A stretch of 64,000 nucleotides of DNA from Proteus columbae (GCF_009914335.1 NZ_CP043925.1:806001-870000); one strand, 5' to 3'; positions 46,504 through 56,601 are shown, numbered from the stretch's first letter. Made by a program: numbers and translations. The notes: a model not told the origin generated them from the letters alone.

Positions 46504-48936
46504 GTGCATTTATTGCCAATCTTTGATGTAACAGAAAAAATCGTTGCTGCGTTAAAACAATCCCCACAAGTTTTACTTCATGCTCCCACTGGTGCAGGTA
46601 AATCCACGGCGCTTCCCCTTTATTTACTGGAGCAAAATTGCTTTGATGGCAAAATAATTTTATTAGAGCCAAGACGAATTGCTGCCAAAAGTATTGCTTA
46701 TCGTTTAGCCAGTCAGCTAAATGAAGAAGTTGGCAATACGGTGGGGTATCGAATGAAAGCGGAAAGCAAAGTCAGCTCAAAAACTCGACTTGAAGTGGTA
46801 ACAGAAGGGGTATTAAACCGTATGTTACAGCAAGATCCAGAGTTGGCTGGCGTAAGCCTTGTGATTTTAGATGAATTTCATGAACGCAGTTTACAGGCTG
46901 ATTTAGCATTGGCTTTATTGCTCGATGTACAAATGGGATTACGTGATGATTTGCGTGTGTTGATTATGTCAGCAACATTGGATAATCAAAAGCTCACCGC
47001 ATTATTACCTGATGCTCCTATGATCAGCGCTGAAGGCCGTAGCTATCCTGTAGAACGAGTCTATTTTCCTATTAATACACATCAACCCTTTGAGCAAGAA
47101 ATTGCCACTATGGCTTTACGATTACTTGCGCAAGAATCGGGTTCCATGCTGATTTTCTTGCCGGGTAGTGCCGAAATCGTGCGTGTTGCCGACATTCTAA
47201 AAGATAAAATAGATAACAATGTTTTGTTATTTCCTCTTTATGGTGCGCTTTCATTAGCTGAACAACAAAAAGCGATTGAACCCACAGAGAAAGGTTATCG
47301 GAAAGTCGTTCTTGCGACCAATATCGCAGAAACGAGTCTTACCATTGAAGGAATTCGTTTAGTCCTTGATAGTGCTATTGAAAAGCGTGCTCAATTTGAT
47401 TTGAAAAGTGGTGTCACTAGCTTATTGCGTCAACGAACTAGTCAATCATCACAAACGCAAAGGGCTGGGCGAGCAGGGCGTCTTGAGGCAGGTATTTGCT
47501 GGCATTTAATAAGCCAAGAACAAGCAGAGCGCGTTGCTTCTCATCAATTGCCTGAAATATTGAGCAGTGATTTATCATCGTTATGGCTTTCTGTTTTGCA
47601 GTGGGGATGTCGTGATATTAATCAGTTGAGCTGGTTGGATACCCCAACACCACAAGCATTACATGCCGCTAAAGAGTTATTGTATCGTTTGGGTGCGATA
47701 GATAAACAAGGTGGATTAACACCACGAGGTTCACGTATGGCGCAATGGGGCATTGAGCCTCGATTAGCAGCAATTTTAGATTATGCGAGTGAGCAAAGTG
47801 ATAATCATCTTGTTACTGCCGCACGTCTATGTGCAATTTTAGAAGAGCCACCAAGAGGACAAGAAATTAATCTAGAGTGGATTGCACAACAAAAAAACAC
47901 CTTTTGGTCTCGACGTGAAAAACAGCTCTCTCAACATCGAAAAGGAACGTTTTGCTCGGAATTATTAGGTTCATTATTAGCAGTAGGATTTCCTGATAGG
48001 ATTGCTAAAAATCGTGATAATCAAGGGCGTTTTCGTTTAGCAAATGGGCAAGGTGCTATGATGGATGACACGCAATCTATGAGTAATGCACCGTGGATTT
48101 TAGCGCCATTATTACTGCAAAATGCACATTATGCTGATGTCCGTATTTTATTAGCTTTGCCTATTGATATTGATGAAATATCAGCTACCTTTCCTAAGCT
48201 TATTGAAAATAATACCACGGTTGAATGGGATGAAAAACGCGGTACGTTAGTTGCATGGCAACAACGTCAATTAGGGCGATTAACCTTAAGTCAGCGTCAA
48301 CTCGACAAGCCCAATAAACAGCAAATGCAACAAGCGTTATTGAATTGGTTAAGAGAGAACGGCTTAAGTGCTTTAGCACTTAGTGAAGAGACCCAACAGT
48401 TTTTTATTCGTCTTTCTTTAGCGAAAAAGTGGTGTCCAGAAGCTTTATTGCCTGATTTAGAAGAAGCTGTGTTACTTGAAACTTTAGAAACATGGCTCTT
48501 ACCTGAACTTGGAGAAGTTCAGACATTAAAAGCATTACAACAAATTGATATTAATACGATTATTAAAAATCAATTAACATGGCATGAAAATCAGTTGCTT
48601 CAAAGCTTATTTCCAACGCATTATTTGGCGCCGACAGGGACAAAAGTGATTATCAATTATGATTTGGAGTTGCCGCCTGTGATTGCTATTCGTATTCAAG
48701 AAGTTTATGGCGAACAACAAAGCCCTATTATTGCGAATGGTCAATTGCCTGTTGTCATGGAATTATTGTCACCAGCACATCGTCCTATCCAAAAAACACA
48801 AGATTTGGCCACGTTTTGGGCAGGAAGTTATAAAGAGGTGCAAAAAGAGATGAAAGGGCGCTATCCAAAGCATTTATGGCCTGATGATCCAGCGAATACG
48901 GCACCGACTCGGCGAGTAAAAAAATATAGCCAATAA
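46504..48936 (+). CDS. hrpB: ATP-dependent helicase HrpB
   Basis: 810 residues from the GTG at 46504, which has GGAG five bases upstream; an in-frame ATG at 46486 has no good ribosome site. DEAH/RHA-type helicase: Walker A APTGAGKST, box II LDEFHERS (DEFH), motif III SATLD, motif VI QRAGRAGR. The C-terminal HrpB domain ends GRYPKHLWPDDPANTAPTRR. Its RNA substrate is unknown. Upstream of mrcB as in E. coli. Confidence 0.94.
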   Translation: MHLLPIFDVTEKIVAALKQSPQVLLHAPTGAGKSTALPLYLLEQNCFDGKIILLEPRRIAAKSIAYRLASQLNEEVGNTVGYRMKAESKVSSKTRLEVVTEGVLNRMLQQDPELAGVSLVILDEFHERSLQADLALALLLDVQMGLRDDLRVLIMSATLDNQKLTALLPDAPMISAEGRSYPVERVYFPINTHQPFEQEIATMALRLLAQESGSMLIFLPGSAEIVRVADILKDKIDNNVLLFPLYGALSLAEQQKAIEPTEKGYRKVVLATNIAETSLTIEGIRLVLDSAIEKRAQFDLKSGVTSLLRQRTSQSSQTQRAGRAGRLEAGICWHLISQEQAERVASHQLPEILSSDLSSLWLSVLQWGCRDINQLSWLDTPTPQALHAAKELLYRLGAIDKQGGLTPRGSRMAQWGIEPRLAAILDYASEQSDNHLVTAARLCAILEEPPRGQEINLEWIAQQKNTFWSRREKQLSQHRKGTFCSELLGSLLAVGFPDRIAKNRDNQGRFRLANGQGAMMDDTQSMSNAPWILAPLLLQNAHYADVRILLALPIDIDEISATFPKLIENNTTVEWDEKRGTLVAWQQRQLGRLTLSQRQLDKPNKQQMQQALLNWLRENGLSALALSEETQQFFIRLSLAKKWCPEALLPDLEEAVLLETLETWLLPELGEVQTLKALQQIDINTIIKNQLTWHENQLLQSLFPTHYLAPTGTKVIINYDLELPPVIAIRIQEVYGEQQSPIIANGQLPVVMELLSPAHRPIQKTQDLATFWAGSYKEVQKEMKGRYPKHLWPDDPANTAPTRRVKKYSQ

Positions 48937-49079
48937 ATGAATATTAGTTTCACCCCAGATCAATATGCTCTAGTTTTATTCGTATTTGAGAGCTTTCTTG
49001 TGGGATAACACAGAAAAATAGCGACAATGTTAGGCTTCTTTATCCCGTGATAAAGGGGTTTTAATGAGAGATACAGTTC

Positions 49080-51386
49080 ATGAGTAGAAAGAAAAGACCA
49101 GCGAAACAAACCAAAAGAGGTCGTTCTTGGTTTTGGTTATTTGTCAAAATCGCCATTGTGGTTGCGGTTTTAATGGGCATTTATGGTGTTTATTTACATT
49201 CTCAAATCAAAGAGCGCCTTGATGGCAATGTTTGGGAATTACCTGCTGCGGTTTACGGACGTACCGTTAACTTAGAACCGGGCATGAATTATAGCCAAAA
49301 AGAGATGGTGAGCTTACTTGAGGGTATGCAATACCGCAATGTTAACAAAATCACACGTCCTGGCGAGTTTGTGGTAAGAGGCAACACCATTGAAATGTTG
49401 CGCCGACCATTTGATTTCCCTGATGGTCGTGAAGAGCAAATTTTAGCTAAATTAGCCTTTGAGCAAAATTCACTTGTTAGTATCACTAACATGGATAATC
49501 AGCGCCAATTTGGCTTTTTCCGTCTTGATCCTAAGCTGATTACCATGATGCAATCTGCAAATGGTGAGCAACGTTTATTCTTAGCGAGAGACAAATTTCC
49601 ACAGTTATTAGTGGATACGTTAATTGCAACAGAAGATCGTCGCTTCTATGAGCATGACGGTATCAGCCTGTATTCTATTGGTCGTGCTGTATTAGCGAAT
49701 TTTACTGCGGGTAAAGCGGTTCAAGGCGGTAGTACCTTAACGCAACAGTTAGTGAAAAACCTATTTTTGACTAACGAAAGAACGCTAAAAAGAAAGCTTA
49801 ATGAAGCCTATATGGCAATCATTATGGATGCGAGTTATAGCAAAGATCGCATTTTAGAGCTGTATCTTAACGAAGTCTTTTTAGGGCAAAGTGGTGATGA
49901 ACAGATCCGTGGTTTCCCATTAGCTAGCCTTTATTATTTTGGTCGTCCCGTTGATGAACTAAGCCTTGATCAGCAAGCGCTTTTAGTGGGTATGGTTAAA
50001 GGTGCATCAGCTTATAACCCTTGGCGTAATCCAAAAGCGGCGTTAGAGCGCCGTAATGTAGTGTTAAAATTACTGGAAACCCAAGAGATAATTGACCAAG
50101 AGCTTTATAATGTGCTTAGTGCGCGTCCTTTAGGAGTGAAGCCACGCAGTGAAGCGTTAACACCTCAACCTGCGTTTATGCAATTGGTTCGCCAAGAGTT
50201 ACAAACAACCCTAGGCGATAAAGTAAAAGATTTATCGGGTACGAAAATCTTCACAACATTAGATCCTGTCTCGCAAGACGCGGCTGAAAAAGCGGTTGAA
50301 GTGGGTGTCGCTGATTTACGTAAAACACGTAAAATAGACGATCTTGAAGGGGCAATGGTGGTTGTTGACCGTTTAAGTGGTGAAGTTAGGGCGTTAGTAG
50401 GGGGCTCTCAACCACAATATGCGGGCTTTAACCGCGCATTATCAGCACGTCGTTCTATTGGCTCTCTGGCAAAACCTGCCACATATTTAACGGCATTAAG
50501 TGAGCCTGATCGTTTTCGTTTAAATACATGGCTTGCTGATGAACCTATTTCAGTGCCTATTCCGGGGAGTAAGCCTTGGCAACCCCGTAACTATGATCGC
50601 GGTTATAAAGGCAAATTAATGCTGGTGGATGCATTAGCAACCTCACGCAATATACCTACTGTAAATCTTGGTTTAGAAGTCGGATTAGATCGAGTAATTC
50701 AAACTTGGATTAACTTGGGCGCACCAGCGGAAAATCTGGAAAAAGTACCCGCGATGCTATTGGGTGCATTAAACTTAACACCAATGGAAGTAGCTCAAAC
50801 CTTCCAAACAATTGGTAGTTTAGGTAATCGTGCAAAACTATCATCATTGCGCTCGGTTATTGCTCAAGATGGTACAGTGCTTTATCAAAGTTATCCTCAA
50901 GCGGAAACCACTGTTTCACCTCAAGCGGCTTATATGACGCTATTTGGTATGCAACAAGTGGTGAATTCAGGAACAGCATGGCGTGTATTAAAACCAAAAT
51001 TTGGTAATTACAACCTTGCGGGTAAAACGGGTACCACTAACGATTTACGTGATAGTTGGTTTGCGGGGATTGACGGCAAAGAAGTGACGATTTCATGGAT
51101 GGGTCGTGACAATAATGGTCCAACGAATTTAACGGGTTCAACAGGAGCATTATTGCTATATCGTAACTATTTAGAGAATCAGGCACCGTTGAAATTAAAT
51201 CCACCAGCACCAGAAGATATCGCAGAGATGTCTGTTGATGCTCAAGGTAACTTTGCTTGTTATGGCGGTGGAGTGCGTACATTGCCAGTATGGACATCAA
51301 ACCCAGATGGATTGTGTACGCCCGTTCAGCAAGATACCGATGAAAGTGGCGCGCCAAAGTGGTTACAAGATCTGTTTTCTGAGTAA
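49080..51386 (+). CDS. mrcB: Penicillin-binding protein 1B
   Basis: 768 residues. A short cytoplasmic basic tail and one membrane helix (about 18-41) are followed by the UB2H domain and the GT51 glycosyltransferase (catalytic Glu in TEDRRFYEHDG near 183). The transpeptidase has SLAK near 460, SRN and KTGTT near 649. Builds and cross-links peptidoglycan. Shorter at both ends than E. coli PBP1B (844): the acidic N-terminal tail and Gln-rich C-terminal tail are missing. Confidence 0.96.
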   Translation: MSRKKRPAKQTKRGRSWFWLFVKIAIVVAVLMGIYGVYLHSQIKERLDGNVWELPAAVYGRTVNLEPGMNYSQKEMVSLLEGMQYRNVNKITRPGEFVVRGNTIEMLRRPFDFPDGREEQILAKLAFEQNSLVSITNMDNQRQFGFFRLDPKLITMMQSANGEQRLFLARDKFPQLLVDTLIATEDRRFYEHDGISLYSIGRAVLANFTAGKAVQGGSTLTQQLVKNLFLTNERTLKRKLNEAYMAIIMDASYSKDRILELYLNEVFLGQSGDEQIRGFPLASLYYFGRPVDELSLDQQALLVGMVKGASAYNPWRNPKAALERRNVVLKLLETQEIIDQELYNVLSARPLGVKPRSEALTPQPAFMQLVRQELQTTLGDKVKDLSGTKIFTTLDPVSQDAAEKAVEVGVADLRKTRKIDDLEGAMVVVDRLSGEVRALVGGSQPQYAGFNRALSARRSIGSLAKPATYLTALSEPDRFRLNTWLADEPISVPIPGSKPWQPRNYDRGYKGKLMLVDALATSRNIPTVNLGLEVGLDRVIQTWINLGAPAENLEKVPAMLLGALNLTPMEVAQTFQTIGSLGNRAKLSSLRSVIAQDGTVLYQSYPQAETTVSPQAAYMTLFGMQQVVNSGTAWRVLKPKFGNYNLAGKTGTTNDLRDSWFAGIDGKEVTISWMGRDNNGPTNLTGSTGALLLYRNYLENQAPLKLNPPAPEDIAEMSVDAQGNFACYGGGVRTLPVWTSNPDGLCTPVQQDTDESGAPKWLQDLFSE

Positions 51387-51412
51387 GTCATCACGTAGGT
51401 TAGATCAAATCA

Positions 51413-51442
51413 AAACGGCACATAAGTGCCGTTTGTTTTTTT
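51413..51442 (+). terminator. Rho-independent terminator of mrcB
   Basis: AAACGGCAC (51413-51421), loop ATAA, GTGCCGTTT (51426-51434), then seven T after one G. Confidence 0.92.
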
Positions 51443-51446
51443 GTTG

Positions 51447-52469
51447 CTATAGCGTAGTTATTTTGAGTAAGTTTATTCTTCTAGCTACATAAGCTAAGAC
51501 TAATTCTCTATGTTCTTCTGGCATATGGCTTTCATTATATGTATCAATAATGAGTTGGTGACTATTTATAATATCGCCTAGCCATTTTTGAGCAAGTTTA
51601 AGGTTAATATCAATATGTTCCGCCAGTAGAATGAAATCAAAACCAATATACTCACCATATTTTGAATTTAATCCTGGAGCTGTGTCTATATCGTTTTCTT
51701 CTAATGCAAGTAATGGGAGTGCAAGATATTCTGTAAAAGCTGAAGGATAAGGGACAACACTGACAAAATCATAAACTGGCGCTAGTGATGGAGGCGCGTT
51801 ATCAGGTAAAATGATACCCATATTTCTTAAGTGGTAATCATTGTTTCCTAAAACATAGGCATAAACGATACGCAGAAAGATATCTCGTTTACTTTTAAGA
51901 CTATTATTTACATTGGTGATTAAATATTTTGCAGCAGATTCATAGCTAACAGCCTTTTTGCCCTCAGAAAGCCCATATTTATCATTTATTCCCATCGCAC
52001 CATCTAATTGTTCTTGATGCAATCGAACTGCATCAGAACCAATACGATCATATCGCTTAATAACAAAAGCAAATTCTTCTGGCTTTCCATCTTCTTGTTT
52101 AAAACGAAAAAGACCAAATGGTGGAATACTAAATTTTAGTCGTTGCATTACCATCATGGTCGCATGTTCATTTTCAGCGAGATAAGGATATTCTTCAGGT
52201 GAAGGTTTGAGGATATAAGTACCGTTATTATTAATGACTTGTAGAATGTTATCTTTTACATATAGTGAGAGTTTTGGCTGATAACCTGAAATGCTCATCC
52301 CTTTTTGGCGTTCAGGTAATTCTTGAATGAATTGACTACGTGTAAAGGGTAAATTCAGGATCATATCTTTATTGCTAAAAAGAGATTTTATTCCGAGCAG
52401 AGAATAGCCTGAGTCTAATTCCGACCCCTGTAATTTGTTTAGATTGATTAAACAATGTTGTAAATTCAT
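51447..52469 (-). CDS. hipT: HipT-like Ser/Thr kinase toxin
   Basis: 340 residues, matching the C-terminal kinase part of HipA and lacking its N-terminal subdomain, which is encoded separately next door. The Gly-rich loop is SISGYQPK (S59, S61); HipT of E. coli O127 has an SIS motif at the same place with two autophosphorylated serines. The catalytic segment is GNNDYHLRN and the metal-binding Asp is in PVYDFVS. In HipBST the kinase phosphorylates tryptophanyl-tRNA synthetase; the target here is unproven. It overlaps hipS by 4 bp. Confidence 0.87.
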   Translation of the reverse strand: MNLQHCLINLNKLQGSELDSGYSLLGIKSLFSNKDMILNLPFTRSQFIQELPERQKGMSISGYQPKLSLYVKDNILQVINNNGTYILKPSPEEYPYLAENEHATMMVMQRLKFSIPPFGLFRFKQEDGKPEEFAFVIKRYDRIGSDAVRLHQEQLDGAMGINDKYGLSEGKKAVSYESAAKYLITNVNNSLKSKRDIFLRIVYAYVLGNNDYHLRNMGIILPDNAPPSLAPVYDFVSVVPYPSAFTEYLALPLLALEENDIDTAPGLNSKYGEYIGFDFILLAEHIDINLKLAQKWLGDIINSHQLIIDTYNESHMPEEHRELVLAYVARRINLLKITTL

Positions 52470-52777
52470 AAAGTTATCTCTTTAAGTACAACAGCCCCTA
52501 ATAAGTCATTACCATTTTTCATTAATAGACCAAACAAATCTTTATCATCAATTTTTTGAATTTCAGAGTAACGTTTACGTAACCATCCTTCTGGTGCTAG
52601 CCCTTTAAAAAAAGGGTGTAATTCTTCACTCCAATAATGCTCTGTTCTAACAGGCATACTTAAAGATATTGCTCTGCCTGTGTAGTTATCATAATAGTGA
52701 AAAATAAACCCATTTTCTTCTTCACTTAAAACACCAGCAGGCTTTTCATAAAGCCAGACTTCTATTTTTCGAGGCAT
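52466..52777 (-). CDS. hipS: HipS-like protein (free HipA N-terminal subdomain), probable antitoxin
   Basis: 103 residues corresponding to the HipA N-terminal subdomain: GRAISLSMPVR, then the conserved PFFKGLAPEGWLR and NGNDLLGAVVL at the end. In HipBST this small protein, not HipB, neutralises the kinase. It overlaps the HTH gene upstream by 16 bp and hipT downstream by 4 bp, so all three are translationally linked. Confidence 0.85.
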   Translation of the reverse strand: MPRKIEVWLYEKPAGVLSEEENGFIFHYYDNYTGRAISLSMPVRTEHYWSEELHPFFKGLAPEGWLRKRYSEIQKIDDKDLFGLLMKNGNDLLGAVVLKEITL

Positions 52778-53112
52778 AATTTAAATCCAAGTTCTTTCAA
52801 TAAAGAATGAAGATTAATCGTTTTTGCCATTAATGGCTTGGCAACTATTCGTTTAAAAGTGGCTATAGATACATCAATTTGCATAGCCATCTCTTCATAG
52901 GTAATGCCTTGCTTTTTTAGCTCTAAGGTAATGATTTTTTTAATCTCATGCTCTTCTAGTGCAAATAGATTAAGTGATTTTTCAGGGTTGCATATCTCAT
53001 TGAAATAACGATAGTTATTTGATTTTTGCTTAGAGTTTAATTCTAAGAATAGCCTTGTTTTTTCTTCAGCTGATAAATCATCGATTGTCTTCAAAATTTT
53101 ATTAAGGCTCAT
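52762..53112 (-). CDS. hipB: HipB-like HTH protein
   Basis: 116 residues. The C-terminal half is a Cro/HipB-type helix-turn-helix (GITYEEMAMQIDVSIATFKR) ending LLKELGFKLCLE, a HipB-like finish. The N-terminal half (about 1-60) is helical and unlike E. coli HipB. It probably represses the operon by binding the repeated inverted-repeat sites just upstream, one of which overlaps its start codon. Confidence 0.8.
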   Translation of the reverse strand: MSLNKILKTIDDLSAEEKTRLFLELNSKQKSNNYRYFNEICNPEKSLNLFALEEHEIKKIITLELKKQGITYEEMAMQIDVSIATFKRIVAKPLMAKTINLHSLLKELGFKLCLEK

Positions 53113-53337
53113 TTTTGATACTTTTTCCTATTTTGATTGTGACGAGAGCATATATTTTCTCTAAAAAATAAGCAAAGTATCAAATATGATACTTTAAGTC
53201 GTATTTTAAAGCCACCATGGCAATAAATGATTAAATTTAACACGAAAGTATCAAATATGACGCTTCGATTTGTGTTTTAAAGTCATTATGGCAACAATGG
53301 GTTGAATTTAATTCAAAGATGTCAAAAATGATACTTC
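53103..53337 (-). repeat. Operator array of hipBST with a 71-bp period
   Basis: Inverted repeats of the form AAAGTATCA-N4-TGATACTTT start at 53103, 53174, 53245 and 53316, each exactly 71 bp apart. The copy at 53174-53195 is perfect (9-bp arms). At 53245-53266 the left arm is intact; at 53316-53337 the right arm is nearly intact; at 53103-53124 the right arm is intact and the site covers the hipB start codon. The DNA between the second and third sites also repeats (the 71-bp units at 53174 and 53245 are about three quarters identical). Cooperative repression by the HipB-like protein is inferred. Confidence 0.82.
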
Positions 53338-53360
53338 TATTGATATTGGATAGGAAAAAG

Positions 53361-53397
53361 AAATCATAACCGCCCGTAAAACGGGTGGTTATGATTT
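53361..53397 (-). terminator. Second hairpin between hemL and hipBST
   Basis: AAATCATAACC and GGTTATGATTT plus an inner CCCG/CGGG form a 16-bp stem with one G-T pair. On the minus strand it is followed by CTTTTTCC. It insulates hipBST from hemL read-through. Confidence 0.7.
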
Positions 53398-53436
53398 AAG
53401 ACGCTGACGCGACTTAAACTGGCTAAAGCCAATAAT

Positions 53437-53477
53437 AAAAAGCCAGTCACTTCACAATTGTGAACTAACTGGCTTTT
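53437..53477 (-). terminator. Rho-independent terminator of hemL
   Basis: AAAAGCCAGT (53438-53447) pairs with ACTGGCTTTT (53468-53477), enclosing the perfect palindrome TTCACAATTGTGAA (53451-53464). Five T then ATT follow on the minus strand. Confidence 0.88.
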
Positions 53478-53494
53478 ATAAAGGGATATTTAAA

Positions 53495-54781
53495 CTAGCC
53501 TTTCATTTTTCCAAAAGCATATTCCGCCGCATCAATAGTGCGTTGAATATCTTCTTTTGTATGAGCGATAGACATAAAGCCCGCTTCAAATGCAGAAGGC
53601 GCAAGGTAGACGCGTTTTTCCAGCATTAAGTGGAAGAATTGTTTAAAGCGCTCGACATCACAATTCATCACATCTTGGTAGCAAGTGACTTCTTTCGCAT
53701 CAGTAAAGAATAGACCAAACATACCACCAACATGGTTGATAACCATTGGAATGCCTGCTTGTTGAGCTTTCTCAAGTAAACCGTCAGCTAGCATCGTTGT
53801 TAGCTCATCTAATGTTTGATGAACACCTGGCTGTGAAACTTCGTGTAAACACGCTAGACCCGCTGCCATTGCAATAGGGTTGCCTGATAAGGTTCCTGCT
53901 TGATAAACAGGGCCAATTGGCGCGAGTTTAGACATTACATCCATATGTCCGCCAAAAGCACCCACTGGCATACCTCCACCGATGATTTTACCAAGGCACG
54001 TTAAGTCAGGATCAACATCGTAATAGGCTTGTGCGCCACCTAATGCCACGCGAAAGCCTGTCATAACTTCATCAATAATCAGTAAAGCACCAAACTCATC
54101 ACATAACGCACGTAAACCTGGTAAGAAGTCCGCTTTAGGTGGTACACAGTTCATATTGCCAGCAACGGGCTCCACGATGATACAAGCGACTTCTTCAGGA
54201 TAGTTTTCAAATGCTTGGCGTACAGAGTTTAAGTCGTTGTAAGTGCAAGTTAAGGTGTGTTTGACAAAATCAGCAGGTACACCTGGTGAATTAGGTTGTC
54301 CCATCGTTAATGCGCCAGAGCCTGCTTTTACTAATAAGCAGTCAGCGTGACCGTGATAGCAACCTTCGAATTTGATGATTTTGTCACGTCCAGTATAGCC
54401 ACGAGCAAGGCGAATGGCGCTCATTGTTGCTTCTGTGCCCGAGTTCACCATACGAACCATGTCCATTGATGGCACAAGTTCAGTGACTAGGTTTGCCATT
54501 TCAACTTCAGCGGCTGTTGGGGCACCAAAGCTTAAACCTTTTTGTACCGCATCAGTCACTGCATCACGAATAGCAGGGTGGTTGTGTCCTAATACCATCG
54601 GTCCCCATGAGCCAACATAGTCAAGGTAAGCGCGTCCGTCGGCATCATAAATATACGCACCATTAGCACGTTCAATAAAAAGAGGGGTTCCACCTACACC
54701 GTTAAATGCTCTAACAGGTGAGTTGACACCGCCGGGGATCACTTGTTGTGCGAGATTATAAAGCGTTTCAGACTTGCTCAT
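53495..54781 (-). CDS. hemL: Glutamate-1-semialdehyde 2,1-aminomutase
   Basis: 428 residues. PLP enzyme forming 5-aminolevulinate, the haem precursor. The PLP lysine is in [16 protein letters not shown], and the motifs [22 protein letters not shown] and [10 protein letters not shown] are intact. Divergent from erpA, the E. coli order apart from clcA, which is absent. Confidence 0.97.
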   Translation of the reverse strand: MSKSETLYNLAQQVIPGGVNSPVRAFNGVGGTPLFIERANGAYIYDADGRAYLDYVGSWGPMVLGHNHPAIRDAVTDAVQKGLSFGAPTAAEVEMANLVTELVPSMDMVRMVNSGTEATMSAIRLARGYTGRDKIIKFEGCYHGHADCLLVKAGSGALTMGQPNSPGVPADFVKHTLTCTYNDLNSVRQAFENYPEEVACIIVEPVAGNMNCVPPKADFLPGLRALCDEFGALLIIDEVMTGFRVALGGAQAYYDVDPDLTCLGKIIGGGMPVGAFGGHMDVMSKLAPIGPVYQAGTLSGNPIAMAAGLACLHEVSQPGVHQTLDELTTMLADGLLEKAQQAGIPMVINHVGGMFGLFFTDAKEVTCYQDVMNCDVERFKQFFHLMLEKRVYLAPSAFEAGFMSIAHTKEDIQRTIDAAEYAFGKMKG

Positions 54782-55056
54782 GTCAGACTCCTAATGATGG
54801 GTGAGCGTAAGATTAAGGCGTATTCTAAAGCACCGCGCAGATGAAGCCAAATACACGGCAACAAGATTTTGATTTATCACTGTTATTGTGAGTACGTGAT
54901 TTATCGTAAAAAGTGATAGGTAGCAAAAAGTGTATTTTGTCCACAACAAACTTGAAGGTTATGAGCAGGTATTAGATAATCATCACATTATATCAGCAAG
55001 AAAGATAAATTTTTGCTGGCTGTTTTTTTGCTGGAATACCCAGTCTGGAGTGAACA

Positions 55057-55401
55057 ATGAGTGATGATATGGCTCTGCCGTTACAATTTACTGACGCGGC
55101 TGCAAATAAAGTAAAAGATCTGATTGCAGATGAAGAAAATCCAAATCTGCGTTTACGTGTTTATATCACGGGCGGCGGTTGTAGCGGATTCCAGTATGGT
55201 TTTACCTTTGATGATGCAATGAACGAAGGCGATATGACCATAGAAAAACAAGGTGTTGCCTTAGTGGTTGATCCTATGAGCTTGCAGTATTTAGTGGGCG
55301 GTTGTGTGGATTATACCGAAGGGTTAGAGGGGTCGCGTTTCATTGTAACTAATCCTAATGCTAAGAGTACCTGTGGTTGCGGCTCTTCTTTCAGTATCTG
55401 A
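55057..55401 (+). CDS. erpA: Iron-sulfur cluster insertion protein ErpA
   Basis: 114 residues, A-type carrier. The three cluster cysteines are in GGCSGFQYG and at the C-terminus in [11 protein letters not shown]. Delivers [4Fe-4S] clusters to essential isoprenoid and respiratory enzymes. A repeated element begins 2 bp after the stop. Confidence 0.97.
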   Translation: MSDDMALPLQFTDAAANKVKDLIADEENPNLRLRVYITGGGCSGFQYGFTFDDAMNEGDMTIEKQGVALVVDPMSLQYLVGGCVDYTEGLEGSRFIVTNPNAKSTCGCGSSFSI

Positions 55402-55403
55402 TC

Positions 55404-55620
55404 CTTCTTTGGCGTCGTGGCTGTGCAGTAGTGCTGTGGCGTTATAGCACCGCTCGTAATGCTTTGTGCTGTTTATCTTCTTTGGCGTCGTGGCTGTGCA
55501 GTAGTGCCACGGCGTTAGAGCAGTGCTCGTAATGCTCACATACTAATGTATGCTCCGCTTACTGCGCGCTGTCTGCCTTGTTGCACTGCTTGCTTGCTCA
55601 CGACTTTTGTCTGTTGGTTA
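55404..55620. repeat. Duplicated 60-bp element and palindromic tail downstream of erpA
   Basis: Two copies of a 60-bp sequence lie at 55404-55463 and 55477-55536 (73 bp apart, 54 of 60 bases identical), both starting CTTCTTTGGCGTCGTGGC. The second copy can pair CGTGGC with GCCACG; in the first copy the same pairing survives with three G-T pairs. A palindrome ACATAC-TAAT-GTATG (55538-55552) and a GC-rich tail follow. Composition is richer in GC than the neighbourhood. No protein is supported here. It looks like a dispersed intergenic repeat. Confidence 0.65.
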
Positions 55621-55669
55621 AAATTTTTTTCTCTTCTTTATTCTTTCTGAGCTTATTTCATAAAATCAC

Positions 55670-56497
55670 TCATTCATTATTAGCGATGGCTTCGCAGATT
55701 TGCTGTGCTGCATTAATAATACGTGGTGAAGAGCGACTAAAACTGTCTTCATCAATAGCAATAACTGGAACAGTAAGCTGGGGTTGCCAAAATGTTTGTA
55801 CGGTAGGTATTTGCTCTGCTTTACCACTGAATATAATCAAATCAGGTCGCTTTGTAAGTACTTGCTCACGACTTACTTGAGGCCAAGTGACAGGGCTATT
55901 AGCAAAGATATTCTCCCCACCGCAAAGCGCTGTAATATGGCTCTGTAATGTGCGAGCTGATGTCGTAAATAAAGGTTGCATCCCAAACTGAATAAACACC
56001 TTTTTTTTAGGGTGATTCGATATATTTGATACATATTTTTGCTGTAACGCTCGATATTGCTGGCGCAATTGTTGGGCATTTTTTAATGCTATATCAGGAT
56101 GATGGCTATAATTGGAAAGAGTAACGAGATCGTCTGCGATTTCTTCAATACTTTGTGGATCAGAATAAATGATAGAAATACCCAAAGCTTTTAATTGATC
56201 TAATGAACGTTGTGGATTACCGCCTTGCCATGCAATCACTAAATCAGGCTTTAATAATAGAATGCGCTCTATATTAATACCTTGCCAATTGGCAACTTGT
56301 TCAATATTTTTAGCATCCTCTGGATAATCAGAGTAAGCACTAACTCCGACAATATTATCACCCATACCTGCGGCATAAGCCATTTCAGTGGCAGATGGTG
56401 ATAGTGTAATAACACGATCAGCAGGCGTGATAGCAATGGCGAACTTGAACCAAAATAATGAACAGAGTAATAACCAAAAATTGATAAATAAACGCAT
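55670..56497 (-). CDS. btuF: Vitamin B12-binding protein BtuF
   Basis: 275 residues. Signal peptide about 1-22. Periplasmic binding protein of the BtuCDF cobalamin importer: [30 protein letters not shown] and [15 protein letters not shown] segments match. BtuC and BtuD are not in the window. The first gene downstream of mtnN on the same strand. Confidence 0.93.
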   Translation of the reverse strand: MRLFINFWLLLCSLFWFKFAIAITPADRVITLSPSATEMAYAAGMGDNIVGVSAYSDYPEDAKNIEQVANWQGINIERILLLKPDLVIAWQGGNPQRSLDQLKALGISIIYSDPQSIEEIADDLVTLSNYSHHPDIALKNAQQLRQQYRALQQKYVSNISNHPKKKVFIQFGMQPLFTTSARTLQSHITALCGGENIFANSPVTWPQVSREQVLTKRPDLIIFSGKAEQIPTVQTFWQPQLTVPVIAIDEDSFSRSSPRIINAAQQICEAIANNE

Positions 56498-56601
56498 TAC
56501 TTTTCCAATAGTAAAAAATACCCACCTGTTTTTTATCTTAGAATAAGTAAAAAATAAAGGCGGGGTATTGATAAAGCGATATTAGGATTATCTCGACTTA
56601 A

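Noticed and set aside
53103..53337. CRISPR-like array because of regular spacing
   Set aside because: The period is 71 bp with related, not unique, intervening DNA, and each conserved part is an inverted repeat at a toxin-antitoxin promoter; no cas genes.
55324..55539. 71-codon minus-strand frame over the erpA end and the 60-bp repeats
   Set aside because: The repeated peptide simply reflects the DNA duplication; no start signal, and it overlaps erpA.
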